From: a virus
IMG/VR virus record: IMGVR_UViG_3300003321_000433
Span: 1-32,260 of that record
Reading direction: 5' to 3' (one strand)
DNA length: 32,260 nt
The position numbers and the translations under genes were made by a program. How positions within the stretch are numbered: position 1 is the first letter of the stretch; each line of letters begins with the position of its first letter. Under the pieces are notes generated by a model. That model was not told where the DNA came from, ran no database searches, and worked only from the letters and a program-made list of their open reading frames with translations. Below are positions 23,621-29,509 of this stretch, in pieces.

Positions 23621-24072
23621 TGGAACTTTTACATTGCGCATTTTGTGGATCAAATAGATTAGAAAACTATCAATGTATAGGACATGCAATAGTATTTTGT
23701 ACTGAGTGTGAATATAGAGCACCTACAAAAATATGGAACACTCGCCATTCACCATCAGCTAATTGGGATACTTTTGCAACTAATGAATTAATAAAATGTC
23801 AGAAAGCATATAATGAATTGCTAGAAAAACATAATTCGCCATGGGTATCAATTAAAGATAGATTACCAAAAATAAAAGAAAATGTTTTAGTTATTGATGG
23901 AGATCAATTAACAGTTGGATATCTTGATAGCGTAGTAGAAGAAAAAACACGTTATTCAGGACCAATTGGTGAAACTTCTTGGTATTTATCTTACGAATCA
24001 TGGTCAACTAGTGAGATTAGTCTATGTAATGTAACCCACTGGATGCTTCTCCCATCCCCACCAAAGGAATAA
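23620..24072 (+). CDS. Lar-like zinc ribbon fused to DUF551
   Basis: 150 residues. Residues 5-42 hold two CxxC pairs (Cys6/Cys9, Cys27/Cys30) and the ending IWNTR, the layout of Lar-type proteins (LxxCPFCG ... C..C......A...WN.R), a family named for relief of host type I restriction. Residues 75-148 match DUF551: PWVSIKDRLPKIKENVLVID, then VTHWMLLPSPP; its function is unknown. Fusions of small phage zinc ribbons with DUF551 occur in phage early regions. Position beside the Tad2-like genes is consistent with a counter-defence group. Whether it acts on restriction is unproved. Confidence 0.78.
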   Translation: MELLHCAFCGSNRLENYQCIGHAIVFCTECEYRAPTKIWNTRHSPSANWDTFATNELIKCQKAYNELLEKHNSPWVSIKDRLPKIKENVLVIDGDQLTVGYLDSVVEEKTRYSGPIGETSWYLSYESWSTSEISLCNVTHWMLLPSPPKE

Positions 24073-24075
24073 CAC

Positions 24076-24258
24076 ATGATTGATATAATATATGAGTTTT
24101 TAACAGGAAATTATATACAAAAAAGTAATTTTGAATTAACAAAATTTCAATATGATTTAACTAGAAATTATGCAGAACGTCATAATTCAACCATAGATAA
24201 TGTTATAAGTATACAAAGGAAACCAAATAATGAACGCACTATTCTACATATCAGATAA
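24076..24258 (+). CDS. 60-residue early protein, unknown
   Basis: AAAGGA lies 8 bases before the ATG. The product (MIDIIYEFLTGNYIQKSNFE, LTKFQYDLTRNYAERHNSTI, DNVISIQRKPNNERTILHIR) has no motif I recognise. The last 29 bases overlap the next gene, whose own ribosome site AAAGGA is within this frame. Possibly real over its full length. Confidence 0.5.
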   Translation: MIDIIYEFLTGNYIQKSNFELTKFQYDLTRNYAERHNSTIDNVISIQRKPNNERTILHIR

Positions 24259-24406
24259 CGATAAAAACCGTCACTACGAAATTAGTTTTCAGAAAGAAGG
24301 ACATAAAAATTACATATGGATAAGAAATGCTGGAGCAGAAGCAATGAGAATGGAAGAGCAACAATTCTTTGACTGCATAGACAAATATTTTAAGGAGAAT
24401 TTTTAA
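24230..24406 (+). CDS. 58-residue early protein, unknown
   Basis: AAAGGA is 9 bases before the ATG. The product (MNALFYISDNDKNRHYEISF, QKEGHKNYIWIRNAGAEAMR, MEEQQFFDCIDKYFKENF) looks like a small alpha/beta domain with two strands and a C-terminal helix. Its stop overlaps the start of the next gene (TAATG), and AAGGAG in its end serves that gene. Unknown family. Confidence 0.6.
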   Translation: MNALFYISDNDKNRHYEISFQKEGHKNYIWIRNAGAEAMRMEEQQFFDCIDKYFKENF

Positions 24407-24801
24407 TGAACCTAGAGAACCAATTTGTAAATTTAGAACTAAGCAAAAAACTAAAAGAATTAGGAGTTAAACAAGAAAGTTTGTTTTACTGGTATTATTG
24501 TGATGAAAATAAACCATTCATAGAATATGAAGAACTTTTATATGAAAATATATATAGAACAGGACCAGATCCTATAAAAATATGCTCAGCATTCACTGCA
24601 TCCGAACTATTAGAAATGTTACCTTTTGGTGAATTTGGATATAATTTTTTATTAATACAAAAAGATGATGAATATGACATTTCACATGCAATTGAAGATG
24701 CTTATATAGAAAATAATATACATTTTTTAGATAAAAATTTACAAAATGCACTAGCAAAAATGATTATTCACTTAATAGAAAAACAACTTATAGAGATTTA
24801 A
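24406..24801 (+). CDS. Conserved-type phage/plasmid protein (NLENQ..SKKLKELG family)
   Basis: 131 residues. The start MNLENQFVNLELSKKLKELG, VKQESLFYWYYCD, and the later SAFTASELLEMLPFGEF are motifs I have seen in a widespread group of small proteins in phages and mobile elements, often described only as hypothetical. The C-terminal half has further helices (NALAKMIIHLIEKQLIEI). AAGGAG is 7 bases before the ATG. No biochemical role is known to me. Confidence 0.72.
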   Translation: MNLENQFVNLELSKKLKELGVKQESLFYWYYCDENKPFIEYEELLYENIYRTGPDPIKICSAFTASELLEMLPFGEFGYNFLLIQKDDEYDISHAIEDAYIENNIHFLDKNLQNALAKMIIHLIEKQLIEI

Positions 24802-24802
24802 C

Positions 24803-25021
24803 ATGATAGAAACAAAAAAATGCATAGACGGATTATCTTACAAAGCAACATGCACTATTACAGGTAAATCATCTTTCTCCACATCAGAGAAAAAAGCTAT
24901 TGAATATTTGGAAGAAAGGTTAAAACAAGAAAAGTTACTTAAAGAAAAATACGGAGATAATTGGATAAAAGAGTTTTATGAAAGAGCAAATAAAAGATAC
25001 TTAGAATTAGGAATTTACTAA
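24803..25021 (+). CDS. 72-residue early protein, unknown
   Basis: The N-terminal half (CIDGLSYKATCTITGKSSFS) suggests three short strands with two Cys. The C-terminal half is a charged helix (KKAIEYLEERLKQEKLLKEK, YGDNWIKEFYERANKRYLEL). The ATG follows the upstream stop closely. The stop overlaps the next possible start as TAATG. Confidence 0.6.
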   Translation: MIETKKCIDGLSYKATCTITGKSSFSTSEKKAIEYLEERLKQEKLLKEKYGDNWIKEFYERANKRYLELGIY

Positions 25022-25116
25022 TGCCATTAATATTTTTAATTGTAGGTCTTATTGTATGTGGAGCACCACCTTGGGTATGGGTGGTGCTCTTTACGATATT
25101 TTTATGTGCGCTTTGA
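25021..25116 (+). CDS. Possible 31-residue membrane peptide
   Basis: An ATG overlapping the previous stop opens MPLIFLIVGLIVCGAPPWVW then VVLFTIFLCAL, two hydrophobic stretches around a Pro-Pro turn. No separate ribosome site is evident, and the frame runs through a strong terminator hairpin whose arms encode the GAPP and VVL residues. It may be a genuine coupled micro-protein, or simply a chance reading frame in the terminator. The 3' end overlaps the convergent holin gene by 15 bases. Confidence 0.3.
   Translation: MPLIFLIVGLIVCGAPPWVWVVLFTIFLCAL
25061..25104 (+). terminator. Terminator of the rightward early operon
   Basis: Perfect 10-bp arms GAGCACCACC (25061-25070) and GGTGGTGCTC (25080-25089) with a 9-nt loop are followed by a T-rich stretch (TTTACGATATTTTT). 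It lies where plus-strand early genes meet the minus-strand lysis genes. On the minus strand the hairpin is not followed by T's. Confidence 0.7.
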
Positions 25117-25578
25117 TTTTTTGAATACATTGGGGAGGATAGCAGAAACTTCCTCTCCTGATCCAAAATAGAAACGGTATATTTGCTTTATGTCAAACAC
25201 AAGCATTCCCATAAACACTAATAAAATTTGCTCTATCATATCATTTTCGACATACATAATAAGAAGTACATCAATAAATAATGCAGCAAAAGCGAGTAAA
25301 ACAAGAAAAGGGCGAAAATAGCGTATGGCTCCAATTTCGGAAGCAGCTTTTTGACGAGCATCTTGAATATCACTAAGCTGCGCCTCAAACGTTTTTAACT
25401 CCTCTAAAAAATTAGGATCTTGAAGTTTCTCTTTTAAGTACTCTGGCTTCTCCATATCAACTCCTAAGGCGTTAGACATGAGCGTGCCGACAACACCCCC
25501 TATTGGTCCTCCTAACAAGGTTCCGAGGGCTGGCGATACTTTACTTACTATAGAAACTATTTCGGAAGTTATATTCAC
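25102..25578 (-). CDS. Holin, 3TM type
   Basis: 158 residues. The Gly-rich N-terminal hydrophobic segment (LGTLLGGPIGGVVGTLMSNA, about 18-38), a cytoplasmic-type charged helix with FEAQLSDIQDARQKAASE, and two further membrane segments (about 89-110 and 113-131) follow the pattern of the 3TM holin family (first described for gene-transfer-agent release). It would open the inner membrane at the end of infection. It lies directly after the endolysin gene in transcription order with one base between them. The C-terminus is basic. No spanin genes were recognised nearby. Confidence 0.83.
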   Translation of the reverse strand: MNITSEIVSIVSKVSPALGTLLGGPIGGVVGTLMSNALGVDMEKPEYLKEKLQDPNFLEELKTFEAQLSDIQDARQKAASEIGAIRYFRPFLVLLAFAALFIDVLLIMYVENDMIEQILLVFMGMLVFDIKQIYRFYFGSGEEVSAILPNVFKKSKRT

Positions 25579-25579
25579 G

Positions 25580-26029
25580 TTAAAATTCTCCAGAAACCAT
25601 AATTCTCTTTAACTGAAAGGCTCGAGATGGTACTTCCTTATACCATCGACTATCTTCCATTTCGCGGGCTGCACCCACGTAATCATGTTTCTCGAGAGCT
25701 TTTATCATATCACGAAATTTTAATAACCCAACTATTCCTAAATTATAAGCCATAGAAATCAAAACAGTTTGACGTGCTTCATTTAGGCTATTCCAAAAAC
25801 TAAAATTTTCTTTGCATTGATCTTTTACCATGTTTAGAAGATACTCTAACCAATAATCTGCTACAATTCTTGGTAACTCTATAGAGTCTAAGTTAAATCC
25901 ATAACCTATCGTTAGGAATCCCTTGGTGTCTCTATAGGGTTTACCCCTAAATCCTTCCTGGTTAGCGATAAGTTCTTTTGTCTTTTCACTCACACCCCAT
26001 GTATCTACCGGAACGTGACAACCTGCCAT
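25580..26029 (-). CDS. Endolysin, GH24 (T4-type) muramidase
   Basis: 149 residues. The catalytic set is Glu25 (NQEGFRGKPYRD), Asp34 and Thr40 (TKGFLTIGYGFNLD); the 9- and 6-residue spacings equal those of T4 lysozyme Glu11-Asp20-Thr26. The later block QTVLISMAYNLGIVGLLKF and the C-terminal VPSRAFQLKRIMVSGEF fit the R-type autolysin branch. It cuts N-acetylmuramic acid bonds in peptidoglycan. There is no signal or anchor sequence, so it should depend on the adjacent holin. GGAG is 8 bases before the ATG; a 12-residue N-terminal extension precedes the fold. Confidence 0.93.
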   Translation of the reverse strand: MAGCHVPVDTWGVSEKTKELIANQEGFRGKPYRDTKGFLTIGYGFNLDSIELPRIVADYWLEYLLNMVKDQCKENFSFWNSLNEARQTVLISMAYNLGIVGLLKFRDMIKALEKHDYVGAAREMEDSRWYKEVPSRAFQLKRIMVSGEF

Positions 26030-26030
26030 A

Positions 26031-26363
26031 TTATAGGCTCCAATCTTTTATTTTATTATCGGATGTTTTTTCTTCTACTATTTCCCAATTGTCATCTAAA
26101 GTTGATTTAAATGAGATCATTAAGTACATACCTGAGTCACCACTTACATTTTCATCTATTAATCGAATTGGATCAGAATGAAACTTTTTATTTATAATTG
26201 AAGCACCTCTTTTCATGGCGCTTAAAGCTTCTTCAAAACTCAAACCTGTTTTAGGTTCTTCTCCACATCTAAAAATAAAGCTTTCCAAATGATCAATCCT
26301 CCTAATTTGAGTTAACATAAAATCATAAATTTGCTTTGCTTTCTCTTCGGCATTGCTTTTCAT
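26031..26363 (-). CDS. DUF2829/Tad2-like protein with N-terminal helix (copy 3)
   Basis: 110 residues. Residues 41-98 read LSFEEALSAMKRGASIINKK, then a loop, then YLMISFKSTLDDNWEIVEE: the DUF2829/Tad2 start and end motifs with an aberrant middle (the usual RxxW after the GxxI is KKF). Residues 1-32 form an extra charged helix absent from normal members. AAGGA lies 6 bases before the ATG. It is expressed with the endolysin and holin from the leftward operon, not with the tandem copies at 22775-23465. Possibly another nucleotide-signal sponge or a diverged paralogue. Confidence 0.62.
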   Translation of the reverse strand: MKSNAEEKAKQIYDFMLTQIRRIDHLESFIFRCGEEPKTGLSFEEALSAMKRGASIINKKFHSDPIRLIDENVSGDSGMYLMISFKSTLDDNWEIVEEKTSDNKIKDWSL

Positions 26364-26372
26364 TAAATATCC

Positions 26373-26555
26373 TTATGACAAAATGACATTATTTTGAACT
26401 TTATGAGAGTTGTACCAAATTTGGAATCTATCCGGATATTGATCTAATAATCCCGCTTCTTCTGTTTTTGATAAAATTTCTAACAGAAGATTAGTCGCCA
26501 CCTCTGCCACTTTTTTGTAACCTTCTAGTTCATTGTCACGGAACGTTTTCGTCAT
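26373..26555 (-). CDS. 60-residue protein, unknown
   Basis: MTKTFRDNELEGYKKVAEVA, TNLLLEILSKTEEAGLLDQY, PDRFQIWYNSHKVQNNVILS: a two-helix protein without a recognised motif. Its start overlaps the stop of the nuclease-like gene (TAATG), with GGGG 6-7 bases before the ATG. It belongs to the replication/lysis operon. Confidence 0.6.
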   Translation of the reverse strand: MTKTFRDNELEGYKKVAEVATNLLLEILSKTEEAGLLDQYPDRFQIWYNSHKVQNNVILS

Positions 26556-26878
26556 TAAAAATCCCCTTTCTTAACAATTTCAATCTCAATTGGATATAAA
26601 TCTTCCACCATTTTCTTTTTAAGCAAAAATTCTGATGTTTCCATACCCTTTACATCAATAAATGAACAAGTTTCATCAGAGTAGAACACCAAAAAATCGA
26701 CTACGTACTTTACTCCACCAGGAAGATGAAGCGGCACTTGTCTCAAAAAGAACAAAACTTCACCATCACTTTGCAATTTCTCTAAATGTTTAAAATATTT
26801 CCACTCTAAAGTGCTTGGAAAGTGATGTCCTTCGTCTTTCACTGATTTAGCTTTAAACTTATGCCCAAATTTTCTCAT
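26555..26878 (-). CDS. DUF1064-type PD-(D/E)XK nuclease
   Basis: 107 residues from the ATG at 26876-26878, which has GGAG 8 bases upstream; an ATG five codons earlier is less well placed. Motifs: STLEWKYFKHLEKL (Glu25), VVDFLVFY (Asp61) and FIDVKGMET (Asp75-x-Lys77), the ordered Glu, Asp, (D/E)xK of the PD-(D/E)XK fold in DUF1064. That family is thought to act on branched DNA during phage replication or recombination. Its place next to the O/P-like genes fits. It is a minus-strand gene whose upstream gap (26894-27028) has an inverted repeat GGTTTAAT/ATTAAACC (26943-26990). Confidence 0.8.
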   Translation of the reverse strand: MRKFGHKFKAKSVKDEGHHFPSTLEWKYFKHLEKLQSDGEVLFFLRQVPLHLPGGVKYVVDFLVFYSDETCSFIDVKGMETSEFLLKKKMVEDLYPIEIEIVKKGDF

Positions 26879-27028
26879 AACACCATCTCCCATCTTTAAT
26901 AAATTTTATTTCATGATTTAAATACATAAGGGTATATAAACGGGTTTAATCAAAAAATAATTTCAAGTTCATTGAGTGCATCATTAAACCTACTTAAAAC
27001 CCTCATATAAGCCCGTAATTAAATATAA

Positions 27029-27208
27029 CTAACTTACCACTAACTCACCTACGTCTTTCTCTGAAATCGTATCACAAGGCTTTAAACAAGCTTCACAAAC
27101 ATATACCCTATAGGCACTGTTTAAATTTTCTATTATTAATCCTTTTAAACAACACTTACTGAACAATCTTTCTCCATAAAGAAGATCAAGCAATCCGACA
27201 GGTTTCAT
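27029..27208 (-). CDS. 59-residue Cys-rich protein, unknown
   Basis: The product (MKPVGLLDLLYGERLFSKCC, LKGLIIENLNSAYRVYVCEA, CLKPCDTISEKDVGELVVS) has five Cys: Cys19, Cys20, Cys38, Cys41 and Cys45, which could hold one zinc ion. The ATG overlaps the stop of the P-like gene (ATGA), so translation is coupled. It lies where lambdoid phages carry small nin-type genes. No family is recognised. Confidence 0.6.
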   Translation of the reverse strand: MKPVGLLDLLYGERLFSKCCLKGLIIENLNSAYRVYVCEACLKPCDTISEKDVGELVVS

Positions 27209-27804
27209 TGAACTTTCTCCAAAGAAAATGCATCCATTAAATCCTGTTTACTGTACTTCTTTAGCTCTTCACAAAGTTCCAGGTCATTAAATCCTGGATA
27301 GAATGGTCTAGACTTCTTTTTTAAAGCTGTAAACTTATCGGCTATCTGGTACCAATTCAGTTCTGGATAAAGTTCTTTAAGATTACGGCATACAACCGCC
27401 CCTGCTTCGATAATCAACTCTACTTTGACATTAGGGTTCTTCTTTTTGGATGACGCTTTTTCAAAAACTTCATGTGCCCATGGTATTCTTGAAGAACCAC
27501 TGTAGGATTGAGCTAATTGTTTAAACTCAGCTACATCAGGTGGCCATGCAAACTTATCCAAACATTCATCCAAGGCTCTCGATATATCTTCTGGTGTTAT
27601 ATTCTTCAAAGCTTTCGTCCAAACTATTGCCGCTCTGTTTAGATCCTCTTCTGTCTTGTAGTTGATGTTCATTTTTTGAGGAAACATTAATTTCAATCTC
27701 GCCAGAATTTGATGTCCCAAATCCCAAGTTTCCTCCGAGGACTCTTTTGAAATAATCAATTTGCCAGTCTGATTTTTGTTTAGAACTTCCATTACCTTTT
27801 CCAT
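27205..27804 (-). CDS. Lambda P-like replication protein (helicase loader)
   Basis: 199 residues. The middle, RAAIVWTKALKNITPEDISR then ALDECLDKFAWPPDVAEFKQL (about 57-97), matches the lambda P family, including the WPP motif. Lambda P takes host DnaB helicase and loads it at the origin with O. An AAGGAG site 6 bases before the ATG lies inside the O-like gene; the first 80 codons overlap that gene in another frame. No phage helicase gene is in the window, which agrees with use of the host helicase. Confidence 0.83.
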   Translation of the reverse strand: MEKVMEVLNKNQTGKLIISKESSEETWDLGHQILARLKLMFPQKMNINYKTEEDLNRAAIVWTKALKNITPEDISRALDECLDKFAWPPDVAEFKQLAQSYSGSSRIPWAHEVFEKASSKKKNPNVKVELIIEAGAVVCRNLKELYPELNWYQIADKFTALKKKSRPFYPGFNDLELCEELKKYSKQDLMDAFSLEKVQ

Positions 27805-28522
27805 TCATATCTCCTTGTGATTTAATTTCGAACAATCCCGACCATCCATTAGCAATACTAGCTTCAATTACTTTCCTGATATCTTGCCCATTCTCCTTCA
27901 ATTCTTCTAACTTCTTAATAGCCATATTTGATCCTTGTTCTTTTAAAGGCTTTTTTATTTCTTTTCTGTGCTTAACAAATTTAATCCATAGATCTTTTTC
28001 TAACCAATCAGGTAAAAAAATATTTAATGGATCAAAAATGGCGTCAACGCGTTTTTTGCGTTGCGCCTTATTATCTTTTATCTTTTGTTTATTATCTGTG
28101 TTTATATCTGGTATAGGTGGGTTGGTATCAACCAAGACTTTGGTTGGCTCTAACCAAGGTCTTGGTTGGTTTTCACCAAGGGTTTGATCAATTTGTTGAC
28201 TACTTATATATGGGAATAACTTTAATCCTTCATCAGATAGCGTGTACCAATTGGTTCTGTCATAAGGAAGTTTGTTATAATTTCCTACAAGTAATAGACC
28301 TTGTTTTTTGCAGCTATCAATAACTCTTCTTAAGTTTTGTCTAGACCAGAAAGGAAATAATTTGGTAAAAGCTTTTTGAGAATTGAATGTCCAGTATCTT
28401 TCATCATAAAAATTTACATTGTTAGATTTATTTTGCATCATCCAATAGGCTACATTTTGTATAAATATTGATTCATCTACGCCAAATTGTTTAGCAATAT
28501 AAATGTTGAAAATATAATTCAT
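27566..28522 (-). CDS. Lambda O-like replication initiator
   Basis: 318 residues. Residues 1-106 form a winged-helix DNA-binding region (YIAKQFGVDESIFIQNVAYW, YDERYWTFNSQKAFTKLFPF, RQNLRRVIDSCKKQGLLLVG) of the phage replication-initiator type. A linker at about 110-160 is encoded by DNA with iteron-like repeats. Residues about 160-236 (WIKFVKHRKEIKKPLKEQGS ... ASIANGWSGLFEIK) are the C-terminal domain common in phage replisome organisers. The last 80 residues are polar, low-complexity and overlap the P-like gene by 239 bases. AAGGA is 6 bases before the ATG. Confidence 0.85.
   Translation of the reverse strand: MNYIFNIYIAKQFGVDESIFIQNVAYWMMQNKSNNVNFYDERYWTFNSQKAFTKLFPFWSRQNLRRVIDSCKKQGLLLVGNYNKLPYDRTNWYTLSDEGLKLFPYISSQQIDQTLGENQPRPWLEPTKVLVDTNPPIPDINTDNKQKIKDNKAQRKKRVDAIFDPLNIFLPDWLEKDLWIKFVKHRKEIKKPLKEQGSNMAIKKLEELKENGQDIRKVIEASIANGWSGLFEIKSQGDMNGKGNGSSKQKSDWQIDYFKRVLGGNLGFGTSNSGEIEINVSSKNEHQLQDRRGSKQSGNSLDESFEEYNTRRYIESLG
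28122..28183 (-). other. Putative origin of replication (iterons inside the O-like gene)
   Basis: Three successive units have the form TTGGT(N4 or N8)ACCAAG(N3): 28122-28139 (18 bases), 28140-28161 and 28162-28183 (22 bases each). Each unit is itself an inverted repeat of TTGGT/ACCAA. They lie in the linker codons of the initiator gene, as the lambda origin lies inside O. An A/T-rich stretch flanks them at 28000-28110. The O-like winged helix would be the binding protein. Confidence 0.68.
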
Positions 28523-28531
28523 ACATCATCC

Positions 28532-28732
28532 TTATAATTGTTTGTTTTCCATAGCTTCCCGCCATTCCAACATGGCTTTATGTGTAATAATTACCTTACT
28601 GTGGAACTGAATTTGTTTTGGAGCTTTCCCTTCTCTTTTAAGTTTATGGAAAGTCGCTGGAGTCATTTTGTGTAAATCACAAAATTCTTTTATAGTATAT
28701 ACCTGATTTTCGTTGTTATCCATATTTTTCAT
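28532..28732 (-). CDS. AlpA/excisionase-like winged-helix regulator
   Basis: 66 residues (or 63 from a second ATG, whose spacing to AGG is better). The sequence VYTIKEFCDLHKMTPATFHK, LKREGKAPKQIQFHSKVIIT, HKAMLEWREAM is a MerR-like winged helix as in AlpA-type regulators and excisionases (helix, LxREGxxPxxxxxxxRxxI, then W). It is first in the leftward replication operon and probably regulates it or acts at an attachment site. No integrase is present in the window to support the latter. Confidence 0.75.
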   Translation of the reverse strand: MKNMDNNENQVYTIKEFCDLHKMTPATFHKLKREGKAPKQIQFHSKVIITHKAMLEWREAMENKQL

Positions 28733-28741
28733 TACCTATTA

Positions 28742-28770
28742 TTGACAATTAATGATTATTAAAGTATATT
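28742..28770 (+). promoter_or_regulatory. Near-consensus rightward promoter before the structured region
   Basis: TTGACA (28742-28747), a 17-base spacer and TATATT (28765-28770; five of six consensus bases) would start a transcript near 28777. It is the strongest promoter-like sequence on this side of the window together with the one at 31781. The transcript would begin with the G+C-rich structured region. Confidence 0.68.
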
Positions 28771-28791
28771 ACATTTATGGCTATAAAACAA
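28763..28791 (-). promoter_or_regulatory. Possible leftward promoter for the replication/lysis operon
   Basis: Minus-strand TTGTTT (28791-28786) and TATACT (28768-28763) with a 17-base spacer lie about 30 bases before the AlpA-like gene. The -10 matches five of six bases and the -35 three. It overlaps the opposing promoter at 28742-28770, so the two may exclude each other. Confidence 0.45.
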
Positions 28792-29190
28792 CCTCCCGTA
28801 GGATCGACGGGCACTGGGATAAAATCCTTATAATTCCCTTGGGGAAATCCATACATGACAGTGAAAGCCGGTTTTGTAGCCACTTTTTTATGGCCGACGA
28901 TACTTGGACTAGATAGGTGCGCTGACAAGGAAAATAGGCCACCAGTTTATGGGGCAACAGCGAGTCCACTCGTGCTACCGGTTGGTAGGTCAATGATATC
29001 TTGGCGATTGCTCCACCATTTTACGGCAATCTCGGCGTGGACAGTGACACGTAGAAGGGACACTTCTGCATAACCTGGATGAAAATATCCTAGGAAAGAT
29101 AGTCAGGTTGCAAGTAGTTATCCATAGGAAAGAACGCGAAAATGATGCAAGTCAGTGCAATTCTGGCAGATTGCCACTTATTAACTTAAA
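28777..29190 (+). ncRNA. Candidate structured non-coding RNA, about 410 nt
   Basis: Bases 28801-29160 have about 47% G+C by hand count while flanking genes are near 30%. Open frames on either strand give unnatural proteins. Hairpins in order: CCCGT/ACGGG (28795-28811), GGAT/ATCC with AAA loop (28817-28827), TTCCC/GGGAA (28834-28846), CTACC/GGTAG (28975-28988), GATTGC/GCAATC (29006-29031), AGAAG/CTTCT (29053-29067), AACCTG/CAGGTT (29072-29109) and an 8-bp stem with one bulge (29054+100: 29154-29161 with 29170-29178). A strong promoter lies directly upstream. It does not match tmRNA, RNase P, 6S or the other RNAs I checked from memory. Strand and ends are inferred from the promoter; it could instead be a long leader of the gene at 29203. 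Confidence 0.6.
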
Positions 29191-29202
29191 GAGGTATTAA
29201 CA

Positions 29203-29457
29203 ATGGAATACGATTTTGCAGGTTTGTGCGCCGATCAATTAGAAAAGTTAGACAAAAAATTATCAAGTTTTAATAAATCATTGGTTAAAGAATATAAGTT
29301 CGCTCTAAATATTATCAATGATCCAAAAGCAAATGGAAATAGACCACAAATTTTTCAAGAAATAGAAAATATTTTGTCTGATCAACTTTCTAAATCTGTA
29401 ATATTTTATACAGAGGCTTTGAATAAAGTTCAAAGAGTTTTGAAAGACAATCTTTAA
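29203..29457 (+). CDS. 84-residue helical protein, unknown
   Basis: AAAGAGG lies about 8 bases before the ATG. The product (MEYDFAGLCADQLEKLDKKL, SSFNKSLVKEYKFALNIIND, PKANGNRPQIFQEIENILSD and on) is nearly all helix with possible coiled-coil spacing. No family is recognised. It is the first gene after the candidate structured RNA and would share its promoter. Confidence 0.65.
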   Translation: MEYDFAGLCADQLEKLDKKLSSFNKSLVKEYKFALNIINDPKANGNRPQIFQEIENILSDQLSKSVIFYTEALNKVQRVLKDNL

Positions 29458-29509
29458 TTAATTCTTAATTACCGTAAATTACAGCTTAATTACATCCAAA
29501 GGAAATGAA

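Noticed and set aside
26894-27028. 18-codon minus-strand frame (MRVLSRFNDALNELEIIF) in the gap
   Set aside because: Ribosome site is weak and the frame is short; only the inverted repeat GGTTTAAT/ATTAAACC there was noted.
28532-28732. AlpA-like protein as proof of an integration module
   Set aside because: No integrase gene or attachment-site duplication can be seen in the window, so excisionase function is not claimed.
28781-28993. 70-codon minus-strand open frame
   Set aside because: Overlaps the candidate RNA and the plus frame, no ribosome site, no family-like sequence.
28855-29073. 72-codon plus-strand open frame in the G+C-rich region
   Set aside because: It lacks a convincing ribosome site, has unusual composition for this genome and crosses several stable hairpins; an opposing frame of similar length exists at 28781-28993. 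Both are better explained as openings in a structured RNA.
28772-29190. tmRNA, RNase P RNA, 6S RNA or group I/II intron as identity of the structured region
   Set aside because: The conserved sequence blocks of these RNAs as I know them are not present, and no gene appears to be split by the region.
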